The notes: a model not told the origin generated them from the letters alone. A stretch of DNA of 64,000 nucleotides from CAWELS01 sp964468205 (GCA_964468205.1 CAYXVG010000002.1:62001-126000); one strand, 5' to 3'; positions 54,516 through 62,837 are shown, numbered from the stretch's first letter. A program made the numbers and translations.

Positions 54516-56024
54516 CTATCGAGGGGGACACGTGACCGGAAACGCGAAGACGGTCTGGTACCAATCTCGGGAGGTGGATTCCGGACCCGCCGTGCAGCCC
54601 TGCCGGGCCAGCAGGTCACGGGGTGGAGCGTGTTCTGGCCAGGAAGCGCTGGTATATACAACCCACTGCCGGCCCGGCTCGGCCGAGGGCAGGCCCTGGC
54701 TCGGCCGCACCTCGATGTTTTCCGCTTTCCGGGCCAGCGCCGCCGCGTCCAAGTTGGCGGGAAGTTCTATCGCCATCAGGCTGGTCTGCCGCATTTTCCA
54801 TTCCTCGAGGAAGAACCAGAGGGGGAAGTGCAGATGAGGTCCGATGGCGTGCAGCGGAACCTTCGCGGTTGCCGGTTCACGTTGAAGGATATCGAGAACG
54901 AGAGCGTCCCAGGGGACCTTCTCGTGGCGGTCCGCGGTGAGGGTCAAGAACGCGAAGCATATCCAGACGGCGGCGACGGCCCCGAGGGCCGCCTTTACCG
55001 GCCAGCGGGGAACCAGGTCAATCGACATGGCGCAGAAGAGGATAAACGGAACCGCGCTCACAATGAGATGGCGGTGTCCCCAGACCGATTGTGGCGCCAC
55101 CTGCGAGGCTAGAAAGGCGAGCGCGGGCGGAACCAGGGCAAAGCAAGCGACAAAGGCGAAGCGGCCGGCGTTTTGCCAGTCCGAGCCAAAACGCAGAGCC
55201 CGAAGGAGGATCCCGAGCAGCAGGGCCAGGGCCACGCCAACAATCGTGGTCCCGGCGTCCGGTATTGTGGTGAAGCCGCAGAGGTCGACGAAGTACCAGA
55301 GGAATTCGCTCCAGCCGGGCCGGTCGATCCAGCCGAGGTTCTCTTCCGCCCCGCCCTTTTTCGCCAGTGCGCCCGCGGCCAGCCAAGCCCAGGGAGCGAA
55401 CAGCAGGACAAAGGCCGCTCCGGAGAGGGCCACGCGCCGGCGCATTCCGGGTCGCCAGAAGAACAGAATCACGAGTTGCAGCCCAAGAACCACCCAGCCG
55501 TAGTACTGGGTGTAGATCATGGCGAGGTTTACCACGAACCACCAAAGCCAGAGCGGGCGCCCCGCATTTCCGCGGAGCAGGCGTGCGCAGAGCCAGAGCG
55601 CGGTGACCGTCAGGAGCATGAGCAGACTGTACATGCGAACGTGTTTGGCATATTGAAGCAGGTAAGGATTCACGGCGAACAGCCCGAATGCGGTGAGGCG
55701 AGCCGGTCGGCTGACATCCAATTCCCGGCAGAGCAGCCAGAGCGGGACGAGCGCGAGGGCGGAGGCGATAGCGGGAAACAGCCGTACCCAGCTCAGCACC
55801 TCGCCGCCCGCGGCGATCCAGCCACGGAGCAGGAGGTAGAAGAGCGGGGGGTGGATGGCGTCCTTCACCACCTCAATGGCGAAATGATCCCACCCGTAGC
55901 GCACGGTGATGATGGAGAAGATCTCGTCACCGTTGAGGCAGAGCGCGGCCAGGCCCGTGAACCGCAACACGGCGGCTAGGGCGACAAAGGCAACGGCCAC
56001 GATCTTGGTCCAGGGTAGTGCCAT
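54516..56024 (-). CDS. GT-C membrane glycosyltransferase (family 39/ArnT-like)
   Basis: 502 residues, about a dozen transmembrane helices. The first extracytoplasmic loop carries LCLNGDEIFS (the DE motif) and AIHPPLFYLLL typical of PMT/ArnT-type glycosyltransferases using polyprenyl-linked sugars. A soluble C-terminal domain ends the protein. It would transfer sugars on the periplasmic side. It follows the ferric-reductase-like gene (13-nt gap), so co-transcription is possible. Confidence 0.85.
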   Translation of the reverse strand: MALPWTKIVAVAFVALAAVLRFTGLAALCLNGDEIFSIITVRYGWDHFAIEVVKDAIHPPLFYLLLRGWIAAGGEVLSWVRLFPAIASALALVPLWLLCRELDVSRPARLTAFGLFAVNPYLLQYAKHVRMYSLLMLLTVTALWLCARLLRGNAGRPLWLWWFVVNLAMIYTQYYGWVVLGLQLVILFFWRPGMRRRVALSGAAFVLLFAPWAWLAAGALAKKGGAEENLGWIDRPGWSEFLWYFVDLCGFTTIPDAGTTIVGVALALLLGILLRALRFGSDWQNAGRFAFVACFALVPPALAFLASQVAPQSVWGHRHLIVSAVPFILFCAMSIDLVPRWPVKAALGAVAAVWICFAFLTLTADRHEKVPWDALVLDILQREPATAKVPLHAIGPHLHFPLWFFLEEWKMRQTSLMAIELPANLDAAALARKAENIEVRPSQGLPSAEPGRQWVVYTSASWPEHAPPRDLLARQGCTAGPESTSRDWYQTVFAFPVTCPPR

Positions 56025-56091
56025 GGCTTCTAATCCGCGCTGTACCGGCTCTCGCGCGAGCCTTTCGCTGGGCGGGACAAACGCCCTATGC

Positions 56092-56097
56092 TATCAT
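56092..56097 (+). promoter_or_regulatory. -10-like TATCAT before the HAD hydrolase
   Basis: TATCAT ends 8 nt before the ATG at 56106; no Shine-Dalgarno sequence between. Confidence 0.45.
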
Positions 56098-56105
56098 CCC
56101 CTCGA

Positions 56106-56807
56106 ATGGCAACTTCCAGCCAGATTCAGCCGGGCCTTGCCCTCATTTTCGACATGGACGGCGTGATCGTGCACTCGACCCCGGTCCACAACGAAGCCTG
56201 GCAGGCGTATCTCCGGGCAAACGGGATCGAGGCGGACCGCGAAACGATCGAGATCAAGATGCTCGGCAAGCACAATGACGCGATCGTCCGGATCTTTTTC
56301 GGGGATGAGACGCCGCAGCCGGATGTGACCCGGCATGGCGCGCGGAAAGAGGTGATTTTCCGGGAGCTGATGGGGCCGCGGTTGGAGAGACAGCTTGTAC
56401 CCGGCGTGGCCGGTTTTCTCGAACTCCATCGAGACGCGCCGAAAGCCTTGGCGTCGAACGCCGAGCGGGAGAACGTCGAGTTCGTGCTGAAGCGATCGGG
56501 CCTGAGGCGGCATTTCACGGTGGTGATCGACGGTCACGAAGTGGAGCGCCCGAAGCCCGACCCCGAAATCTACTTCACCACCGCCCGGAGGCTCGGAACG
56601 CCGCCGGAGGACTGCATTGTGTTCGAGGATTCGTTTACCGGCGTGGCCGCGGCGCGGGCGGCGGGAATGCGCGTGGTCGGGCTATTGACGACCACCAGCG
56701 AATTGGCGGACTGCGATCTCACTGTGCGCGACTTTCTCGCTCCCGAGTTGGGCGATTGGCTCCGCGGGCAATCCGCAACGCTTCGCGATCCGTATTCGTC
56801 TGTTTAG
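56106..56807 (+). CDS. HAD superfamily hydrolase (beta-phosphoglucomutase/phosphatase type)
   Basis: 233 residues. HAD motif I DMDGVIVHST (nucleophile Asp), motif II ASNAERENV, motif III Lys in RPKPDPEIY and motif IV FEDSFTGV are all present. A helical cap of the beta-PGM type lies between motifs I and II. The start at 56106 follows a TATCAT box; an ATG 18 nt earlier is possible. Acts on a sugar phosphate in the cytoplasm. Divergent from the glycosyltransferase gene. Confidence 0.88.
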   Translation: MATSSQIQPGLALIFDMDGVIVHSTPVHNEAWQAYLRANGIEADRETIEIKMLGKHNDAIVRIFFGDETPQPDVTRHGARKEVIFRELMGPRLERQLVPGVAGFLELHRDAPKALASNAERENVEFVLKRSGLRRHFTVVIDGHEVERPKPDPEIYFTTARRLGTPPEDCIVFEDSFTGVAAARAAGMRVVGLLTTTSELADCDLTVRDFLAPELGDWLRGQSATLRDPYSSV

Positions 56808-56810
56808 AAT
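56805..56810 (+). promoter_or_regulatory. -10-like TAGAAT before the 161-residue secreted protein
   Basis: TAGAAT ends 7 nt before the ATG at 56818. It sits between the stop codon of the HAD gene and this start. Confidence 0.45.
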
Positions 56811-56817
56811 GAAGGAT

Positions 56818-57303
56818 ATGGGGAATCCAGCGAATCGTCTGACAGCGCTCGCGCTATTTTTAGCCGCGGCGGCCTTCTCGCAAGAGTATAACGGGCCGCC
56901 TCCGGAGGAGGCTGACGTTCCTTACCTGCTACACGCGGCGAATCTTGTACCGATCGAGAAGACGATGGCGCGCCAGGAGGACCGCAAAAAGGACACCGCC
57001 TACGTGGTCTCGGGAGCCTCGTCGCCGGCTCGGACGCCTTTGGCGGAACCGATCTTCATCATCAAGACCGGAGAGATCCAGCCACAGGACATCCAGCTTT
57101 ACGAGATGGAAGTCACCAAGGGCCAGCGCGAAACCGTTTTCCCGAACAAGCCGGGCAAGAAGACGCCACGCGCGCGGTATCTCACTTTCCGCCAACTGGA
57201 GGGCGGCGTTTACTGGATCGAAGTGAACGAGTTCCTCGACAACGGCCAGTACTGCCTGACCCCGCGCGGGGCGAACGACGTCTTCTGTTTCGAAGTTTAT
57301 TAG
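56818..57303 (+). CDS. Small secreted protein of unknown function
   Basis: 161 residues from the ATG at 56818 (an ATG at 56809 overlaps the -10-like box). Signal peptide ends near LFLAAAAFSQ. I recognise no family. The mature protein is a beta-rich single domain (IFIIKTGEIQPQDIQLYEMEV, GGVYWIEVNEFLDNGQYCL) with two cysteines near the C-terminus that could form a disulfide. Similar small exported proteins are common in Acidobacteria. Confidence 0.65.
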   Translation: MGNPANRLTALALFLAAAAFSQEYNGPPPEEADVPYLLHAANLVPIEKTMARQEDRKKDTAYVVSGASSPARTPLAEPIFIIKTGEIQPQDIQLYEMEVTKGQRETVFPNKPGKKTPRARYLTFRQLEGGVYWIEVNEFLDNGQYCLTPRGANDVFCFEVY

Positions 57304-57314
57304 CGGCGATCCCG

Positions 57315-57342
57315 TTGGCCCGCTTCGCGCCGGGCTTACAAT
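57315..57342 (+). promoter_or_regulatory. Candidate promoter TTGGCC-N16-TACAAT of the VOC gene
   Basis: TTGGCC at 57315-57320 and TACAAT at 57337-57342 with a 16-nt spacer; the second box ends 9 nt before the ATG. Confidence 0.5.
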
Positions 57343-57351
57343 GGAAAGATC

Positions 57352-57726
57352 ATGTTCCAAGGACTCGAACACACCGCGATTGCCACTCCGGACCCCGAGA
57401 AGCTGGCCCAGTGGTACGTGGATCACCTCGATTTCACCATCAACTACCGATACGGCGGAAACGTATTCGTCAGAGCCGCCAACGGCACGATGCTCGAGAT
57501 CATCCCGTCGGAGGGCGGCCGGCCGGAGGAGAAGATGAAGACCCCGGGCATCCGCCACCTCGCTATTGTCCCCGATGACTTCGATGCCGCCCATAGGCAA
57601 CTGAAAGACAAGGGCGTGAACTTCATTACCGACATGATTCAGATGGAAGGCAACAGGCTGGTGTTCTTCACCGATCCGGACGGGAACATCCTGCACCTCA
57701 TTCACCGGGAGCAGCCGCTGCCGTAG
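57352..57726 (+). CDS. VOC family (glyoxalase/bleomycin resistance-like) protein
   Basis: 124 residues, one glyoxalase fold unit: GLEHTAIATPDPEKLAQWYVDHL, then HLAIVPDDFDAAHRQLKDKGV and FFTDPDGNILHLIHR. Candidate metal ligands are His6, a His at IRHLAI and the final Glu or His positions. Single-unit VOC proteins form dimers and catalyse isomerase or dioxygenase reactions, or bind drugs. Substrate unknown. The MFS gene follows 12 nt later. Confidence 0.85.
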   Translation: MFQGLEHTAIATPDPEKLAQWYVDHLDFTINYRYGGNVFVRAANGTMLEIIPSEGGRPEEKMKTPGIRHLAIVPDDFDAAHRQLKDKGVNFITDMIQMEGNRLVFFTDPDGNILHLIHREQPLP

Positions 57727-57738
57727 GCGCCGCAATTC

Positions 57739-58947
57739 TTGTTCAACCGCGTATTTAGGGCCCTTCTCGACTACCGGGACTTCCGGGTTGTCTGGTGCGG
57801 GGCATGTGTCTCTTCGATCGGCACGTGGATGCAGAAGCTGGCGCAAAGCTGGCTGGTGCTGGAACTCTCGGATTCGCCGTTTCTGCTCGGGCTGGACGCC
57901 TTTCTCGGCGAGATTCCGATCTTCCTGTTCTCGCTCGTGGGCGGAGTGGTGGCGGACCGGATGGACCGGCGCACGCTGCTCGTCGGCGGCCAGATCCTGC
58001 AGATGCTTTGCGCGTTCATTCTCGCGCTGCTCTTCGCCTTCGACGTGGTCGAAGTGTGGCACATTCTGACGCTGTCGTTTTTCGTGGGCCTTTCGCAGGC
58101 CTTTGGCGGACCGGCCTACGCCGCTTTGATTCCGACACTCGTGAAGTCGAAAGACCTGCCGAACGCCATCGCGATGAACTCGATTCAGTTCAACGTGGCG
58201 CGGGTGTTGGGGCCGATGATCGGGGGCCTGGTGCTCACGAACTTCGGCGCCGCGGTGTGCTTCAGCTTGAACGGCATCTCGTATCTGGCCGTGATTACGT
58301 CTCTCCTGCTCATCCGGGTAAACTTCAAGCCGGCTCCGACGACACAGTCGATGCTCGAGAGCATGAAGAGCGGGATCGAGTTCATGCGGCAGCGCGGCGG
58401 GCTCGAGTCCTTGATCGCGCTGGCCTTTTGCATGACGGTCCTGGGCATTCCGGTGGTAGTGTTCCTGCCGGTGTTCGCCCGCGACGTGTTTCAGGGAGGG
58501 CCGGCCGTTTATACGCTGTTTCTTTCGCTCTCCGGCGCTGGATCGATCGTTGGCGCATTGCTCGTCGCGGCTTTTGGGCACCGCGAGCACAAGGGGCGCG
58601 TTACGCTGCTCGGGGTAATCGGACTCGGATTGGCCATCGCCGGGTTCGCTGTTTCCAAGACGCTGTGGCTTAGCAGCGCGCTTCTGTTCGTAGCCGGACT
58701 GGCGCTCATTCTGGTTTTCGCGATGGTGACGTCGCTGGTGCAACTGAGCGCCACCGACGAGATGCGCGGCCGAGTAATGAGTGTGTACAACGTTGCTTTC
58801 CGCGGCGGCATGCCAATCGGTAGTCTGGTGACAGGTACGCTGGTGCCGATGTTCACGGCCCCGCTGGTGCTGGGCTCTGCCGGTGTGCTGTTATCGCTGT
58901 TGGGCGCGTATTTCCTGTTCGGCCACCGCAAAATCGGCAGGCTTTGA
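57739..58947 (+). CDS. MFS transporter (EntS/MFS_3 type)
   Basis: 402 residues from a TTG, about twelve transmembrane helices. SSIGTWMQKLAQSWLVLELSDS and VVADRMDRRTLL (the MFS loop motif) place it in the MFS_3/enterobactin-exporter-like group, usually exporters. It follows the VOC gene closely, so the two may form an operon. Substrate unknown. Confidence 0.88.
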   Translation: MFNRVFRALLDYRDFRVVWCGACVSSIGTWMQKLAQSWLVLELSDSPFLLGLDAFLGEIPIFLFSLVGGVVADRMDRRTLLVGGQILQMLCAFILALLFAFDVVEVWHILTLSFFVGLSQAFGGPAYAALIPTLVKSKDLPNAIAMNSIQFNVARVLGPMIGGLVLTNFGAAVCFSLNGISYLAVITSLLLIRVNFKPAPTTQSMLESMKSGIEFMRQRGGLESLIALAFCMTVLGIPVVVFLPVFARDVFQGGPAVYTLFLSLSGAGSIVGALLVAAFGHREHKGRVTLLGVIGLGLAIAGFAVSKTLWLSSALLFVAGLALILVFAMVTSLVQLSATDEMRGRVMSVYNVAFRGGMPIGSLVTGTLVPMFTAPLVLGSAGVLLSLLGAYFLFGHRKIGRL

Positions 58948-58970
58948 GAGAGCCGCAGATCCGTTAGAAT
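58943..58970 (+). promoter_or_regulatory. Candidate promoter TTTGAG-N16-TAGAAT
   Basis: TTTGAG at 58943-58948, 16-nt spacer, TAGAAT at 58965-58970, ending 7 nt before the TTG chosen as start at 58978. The adjacent ATG at 58969 overlaps this box. Confidence 0.45.
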
Positions 58971-58977
58971 GAACGGT

Positions 58978-60639
58978 TTGATAACGACCCGCCTCGACAT
59001 TGCCGCCGCCATTATCCTCATCACCGCCTTGGGCTTTCTTGTATTCCCGGGACAAACGTGGCTGCAGCAGGACACACAGATTTACGTTCCGATTCTCGAG
59101 CACATGTACGACCCGGCCGTGCTGGCGAATGACCCGGTGGCGACCAACCAACATCTACACTATTCGATCTACGACGAGATAGCCATCGCGGTGCGGCGGC
59201 TCCTCGACGTGGATTTCTATAAGGCGCTTACCACGGACCAGATCGTGTTCCGGGCCGCGGGAATTCTCGGGGCCTTCCTGGTTGCGACGGCCTTGGGGCT
59301 GCCAACATGGCTGGCTTTGCTCACCGCCTGCGCCTTCGCTCTTGGCGCGTCAGTGATGGGGCCGGCCGTGCTGACGGTGGAATATGAACCGAAGCCGCGG
59401 GGATCGGCCGTCGGACTTCTGCTGCTGGCCGCCGGCCTAGCCGGTCATGGACGCCTATTGGCCGCGGGCGTGGCCGCTTCCGTCGCGATGCTCTACCACC
59501 CGCCGACAACTTATCCGTTCTGGGCCGTCACCGCGGCAATGGCCGCACGCCCGCCAGCCGGATACCGGCGCGCCGCAATGCTGCGCCTTCTTCTGCCGGC
59601 GGTGGCCGCGGCAGCGCTCCTGTTCGCTATTTCCCGCCTCACGGCCGGAGGGCCGGAATCCGAATACTGGTTCGCCCGGCTCACACCGGAACTGGAGCGG
59701 TTGCAGCGCCTTCGCGCTCCTTACAACTGGATCTCCGAGTGGGCCGGACAGTGGGTGTGGCACTATCTGCTTCTCTGGGGCGTTTCGATGGCGGCGCTCT
59801 GGCGGATGCGGGACCGCCTGCCCGCCACACTGCTGCCCTTCGTGGCCGGAATGCCCCTTATCGGGCTGTTGAGCGTGCCGTTTTCCTATCTTGCTTACGA
59901 TGTGGGGAAGTGGGCGATTATGGCGAAGTTCCAGCCGGCCCGCGCGCTTCTCTGGGTCTCCGCCTTCGCCGTCATCCTGTGCGTTGCGGCCTGCCTGCGT
60001 TCGGCGAGCCGTAATCGTAAGGTCGAGCCGCTCCTGTTCGGGGTCTTCGCGTTCATGATCCCGGTTCAGCACAACGTCTGGGAGCTGATTCTGCCGGATC
60101 TCGCCGATTCCGTGATTTTGCGGCGCTGCGCACTGGTGATTTTCCTCGGGGCGCTCGCTGCACTCGCCGGCTGGCTGCACGTACACCGCAGCCGGTTCGC
60201 TCTCGCCGTCTGCGCGCTGGCGGCCGTCTTGCCCTTCGTTTTGCTCCCGACCTTCGGCCAGGTAGTCACCGAACGCGACATACACAGCCCGGAGCTTGAC
60301 GCCGTGGCGGAATGGGCGCGGGAGAACACGGACCGGGACGCGGTCTTCCTGTTTCCCGATGTGGGCAAGGGAAGGCAACCCGGCATCTTCCGGGTAAGGG
60401 CGCTGCGGGCGATCTACGTTGATTGGAAGTCCGGCGGGCAGGTGAATATGGTGCTGGGATTCGCGCGGGACTGGTGGATGCGTTATGAAGCGACCCTGCT
60501 GCGGGACTTCTCCGCCGGCGAACTCCCCCGCTACGATGATTTGGGGATCGATTACATTGTTGTTCAACAGGAGAGTCGTTTACCGAAATTCGCGTCCGAG
60601 TACGAGAATTCCCGCTACGTCGTCTACCGGGTCCGCTAG
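58978..60639 (+). CDS. Polytopic membrane protein, GT-C-like, unknown function
   Basis: 553 residues, about a dozen hydrophobic helices and a soluble C-terminal tail (about residues 430-553). The first loop holds WLQQDTQIYVPILEHMYDP, with the acidic residues seen in lipid-linked sugar glycosyltransferases, but the family is not identified. An alternative start is the ATG at 58969 (nine bases earlier). Possibly envelope glycosylation, like the gene at 54516. Confidence 0.7.
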   Translation: MITTRLDIAAAIILITALGFLVFPGQTWLQQDTQIYVPILEHMYDPAVLANDPVATNQHLHYSIYDEIAIAVRRLLDVDFYKALTTDQIVFRAAGILGAFLVATALGLPTWLALLTACAFALGASVMGPAVLTVEYEPKPRGSAVGLLLLAAGLAGHGRLLAAGVAASVAMLYHPPTTYPFWAVTAAMAARPPAGYRRAAMLRLLLPAVAAAALLFAISRLTAGGPESEYWFARLTPELERLQRLRAPYNWISEWAGQWVWHYLLLWGVSMAALWRMRDRLPATLLPFVAGMPLIGLLSVPFSYLAYDVGKWAIMAKFQPARALLWVSAFAVILCVAACLRSASRNRKVEPLLFGVFAFMIPVQHNVWELILPDLADSVILRRCALVIFLGALAALAGWLHVHRSRFALAVCALAAVLPFVLLPTFGQVVTERDIHSPELDAVAEWARENTDRDAVFLFPDVGKGRQPGIFRVRALRAIYVDWKSGGQVNMVLGFARDWWMRYEATLLRDFSAGELPRYDDLGIDYIVVQQESRLPKFASEYENSRYVVYRVR

Positions 60640-60716
60640 TCGCAGCGGTGGAACATTTGTAACAAGCGCGCCGCAAGCGTTACGTTTTACCGCTGGCGAG
60701 ACAAACCTCCATTGAA

Positions 60717-60731
60717 CGGGCGTTTCGCCCG
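60717..60731. promoter_or_regulatory. Small perfect hairpin in the leader of the cysteine-repeat gene
   Basis: CGGGCG-TTT-CGCCCG, 6-bp stem, between GTAAC...GTTAC (60659-60683, a 5-bp inverted repeat) and the AAGGAGA site at 60743-60749. The 122-bp region could carry an operator or a metal-responsive promoter; neither is proven. Confidence 0.3.
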
Positions 60732-60761
60732 AAACACATCACAAGGAGATTAGTAGAGCAT

Positions 60762-61172
60762 ATGACTCGACGGGATTTCGCGCTAGCCGTTTCCACGGCC
60801 TTTTCGGGAATGCTCGCAGCCCATGCCGCGGCCCAAGGAACCGCAGGCGACAAGAAGGCGAAAGACAGTTGCGAAGGAGAGAACGTCAGCGCCAAACACG
60901 TCTGCAAGGGCATGAATGAATGCAAGGGACAGGGCGGCTGCCAGACCGCCGATCACGACTGCGCCGGCAAGAACGAGTGCAAAGGCAAGGGCGGATGTGC
61001 CACCGTGGCTCATCACGACTGCGCCGGCAAGAATGAGTGCAAGGGACAGGGCGGCTGCAAGACAGCAAATCACGACTGCGCCGGGAAGAACGAGTGCAAA
61101 GGCAAGGGCGGATGCGCCGTGCCTCTGAAGAAGGCTCAGAGCCGTCTGCGGCTACGCCGCGTCATGGCGTAA
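60762..61172 (+). CDS. Tat-exported cysteine-repeat protein, probable MNIO substrate (bufferin-like precursor)
   Basis: 136 residues with AAGGAGA before the ATG. A twin-arginine signal TRRDFALAVSTAFSGMLAAHAAAQ is followed by four units of 19-20 residues of the form HDCAGKNECKGxGGC, starting at His46, His65, His85 and His104. The first unit reads HVCKGMNECKGQGGC. There are 13 cysteines. Units 1 and 3 have KGQGGC, units 2 and 4 KGKGGC, implying duplication of a two-unit block. The next two genes are DUF692 and DUF2063, the partners that modify cysteines of bufferin/methanobactin-type peptides. Likely a copper-binding peptide matured by DUF692. The family is inferred from motif and context. Confidence 0.75.
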   Translation: MTRRDFALAVSTAFSGMLAAHAAAQGTAGDKKAKDSCEGENVSAKHVCKGMNECKGQGGCQTADHDCAGKNECKGKGGCATVAHHDCAGKNECKGQGGCKTANHDCAGKNECKGKGGCAVPLKKAQSRLRLRRVMA

Positions 61173-61231
61173 CTTCACGCTGCGAAATTGGGCAGGCGCT
61201 GCCGCCTGCCCGCTCAGTCCGGGAACGACAG

Positions 61232-62086
61232 ATGGACAATAAATGGGGATTCGAAGACCTCGGTTTCGGCGTTGGCCTTCGCACGGCTCACTACCCGCAT
61301 ATTCTCTCGGCGGAACCGCCGGTGGACTGGTTCGAAATACTTTCGGAGAACTACCTGGACACGGGCGGCCGTCCCGCGTACGTTCTTGATTTCGTCGCGG
61401 AGCGCTATCCGGTTGCGATGCATGGCGTTTCGCTATCGGTAGGCTCGACCGACCCGGTCAATTTCGATTATCTGCGCAAGCTCAAGACTCTTGCCTCCAG
61501 GACCAAGGCCCGCTGGGTATCCGACCACTTGTGCTGGACGGGTGTAATGGGCCTCAACACGCACGATCTTCTCCCGCTGCCCTATACCGATGAGGCGCTG
61601 CGCCATGTGGTCTCGCGAGTTCGCATCATTCAGGATTTCCTAGAGCGCCCGCTGGTGCTCGAGAACCCGTCCAGCTACCTCGAGTTCGCGGCCTCCACCT
61701 GGACGGAATGGGACTTTTTGCGGGCCGTTGCCGAACAGGCGGATTGCGGTTTGCTGTTGGATGTGAACAACGTCTACGTGAGCGCGTACAATCATGACTT
61801 CGATCCGTTTGAATACATTGACAACATTCCGGCCGGGCGCGTGGTGCAGATCCACCTAGCCGGCCACACGAACAAAGGAACCCATATCATCGATACGCAT
61901 TCGGACCACGTCATCGACAAGGTCTGGAATCTCTACCGTCATGCGACGCAGCGGGAGCACGGGGCTGCCGCGACACTGCTCGAGTGGGACGCGGAAGTGC
62001 CGGATTTCGAGACAGTCCACGCCGAGGCGCTTAAGGCGAGGACTCATCGCGCCCGGCAGGCCAGGGAGGCAACCCATGCGGCGTGA
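61232..62086 (+). CDS. DUF692 family multinuclear non-heme iron oxidase (MNIO, BufB-like)
   Basis: 284 residues from the ATG at 61232. A TIM-barrel of the DUF692 family: GFGVGLRTAHYPHIL, DWFEILSENYLDTGG, HGVSLSVGS, RWVSDHLCW, LENPSSYLEF, LLLDVNNVYVSAYNHDF, VVQIHLAGHTNKG and LLEWDAEVP carry the His/Asp/Glu/Asn metal-ligand positions. Related enzymes (MbnB, TglH, BufB) convert cysteine residues into oxazolone/thioamide or thiooxazole groups with O2. The gene lies 59 nt after the cysteine-repeat gene and overlaps DUF2063 by 11 nt. The sequence between carries no clear Shine-Dalgarno site. Confidence 0.92.
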   Translation: MDNKWGFEDLGFGVGLRTAHYPHILSAEPPVDWFEILSENYLDTGGRPAYVLDFVAERYPVAMHGVSLSVGSTDPVNFDYLRKLKTLASRTKARWVSDHLCWTGVMGLNTHDLLPLPYTDEALRHVVSRVRIIQDFLERPLVLENPSSYLEFAASTWTEWDFLRAVAEQADCGLLLDVNNVYVSAYNHDFDPFEYIDNIPAGRVVQIHLAGHTNKGTHIIDTHSDHVIDKVWNLYRHATQREHGAAATLLEWDAEVPDFETVHAEALKARTHRARQAREATHAA

Positions 62087-62837
62087 ATCCGCCCTTGACG
62101 AGACGCAGCGCTGGCTCCAGTCGGTGGTGATGGGAAACCAGCCGGTGGAATCGGCCCGCGGCAGAGTACTGCCATCAGCAACCTTGGAGCCGGCCGAGCG
62201 GGCCGCAATATACGCGGGGATGTACGAGGTGAGGCTGCGCGAGGCGCTCGATGTCGATTACCCGCTGCTGTCCGATTTCCTCGGGGAGGAACTCTGGACG
62301 GAGTTGACGGAGCTGTATTTGGAAGCGCACCCGTCACGCAGCTACACGCTGAACCGTCTTGGCGACCATCTGCCGGAGTTCATCGAGGAGATCGACGGCC
62401 TGCCGGATCCGGGATTCGCCTCCGCGCTGGCGCGGTATGAGCTGTCGCGCACGCTGGTGTTCGACGCCGCCGAGACGCCCGGCTTGAAGCCGGACGAGTT
62501 GAAGGACGTTCCAGCGAGCGATTGGGAGCGGGTTAGCCTTGTCCCGGTGGAGGCGTTCCGCCTGGGGACATATGCATACCCGGTGCACCGGTACGACGCC
62601 GGCCAGCGGGCGGCTCCCGGCCAGCAGGAAACTTGGCTGGTAATCTACCGGAGGAATTTTCGCGTTCTTAGCCTGGAACTCACCGAACCGGCGTTCGCGC
62701 TACTCGGCGCCCTGGCACGCGGCGACACGCTCGGGGCGGCGATCGCAGATGTTCACGCTCCGCAGGACCGCCTGTTTGATTGGTTCCGGCGATGGATGGC
62801 GGAGGGACTATTTCGGGAGATTGCGGTGCGGGAGTAG
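62076..62837 (+). CDS. DUF2063 family partner protein (BufC-like)
   Basis: 253 residues from the ATG at 62076, GGGAGG upstream. The N-terminal helical domain (LDETQRWLQSVVMG, AERAAIYAGMYEVRLREALDVDYPLL, LTELYLEAHPSRSYTLNRLG) is the DUF2063 domain that binds the DUF692 enzyme or its precursor. The C-terminal half is beta/alpha (ETWLVIYRRNFRVLSLEL). The 11-nt overlap with the DUF692 gene shows an operon. It ends naturally at VRE, at the very place where the truncated receptor gene on the other strand has lost its C-terminus. Confidence 0.9.
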   Translation: MRRESALDETQRWLQSVVMGNQPVESARGRVLPSATLEPAERAAIYAGMYEVRLREALDVDYPLLSDFLGEELWTELTELYLEAHPSRSYTLNRLGDHLPEFIEEIDGLPDPGFASALARYELSRTLVFDAAETPGLKPDELKDVPASDWERVSLVPVEAFRLGTYAYPVHRYDAGQRAAPGQQETWLVIYRRNFRVLSLELTEPAFALLGALARGDTLGAAIADVHAPQDRLFDWFRRWMAEGLFREIAVRE

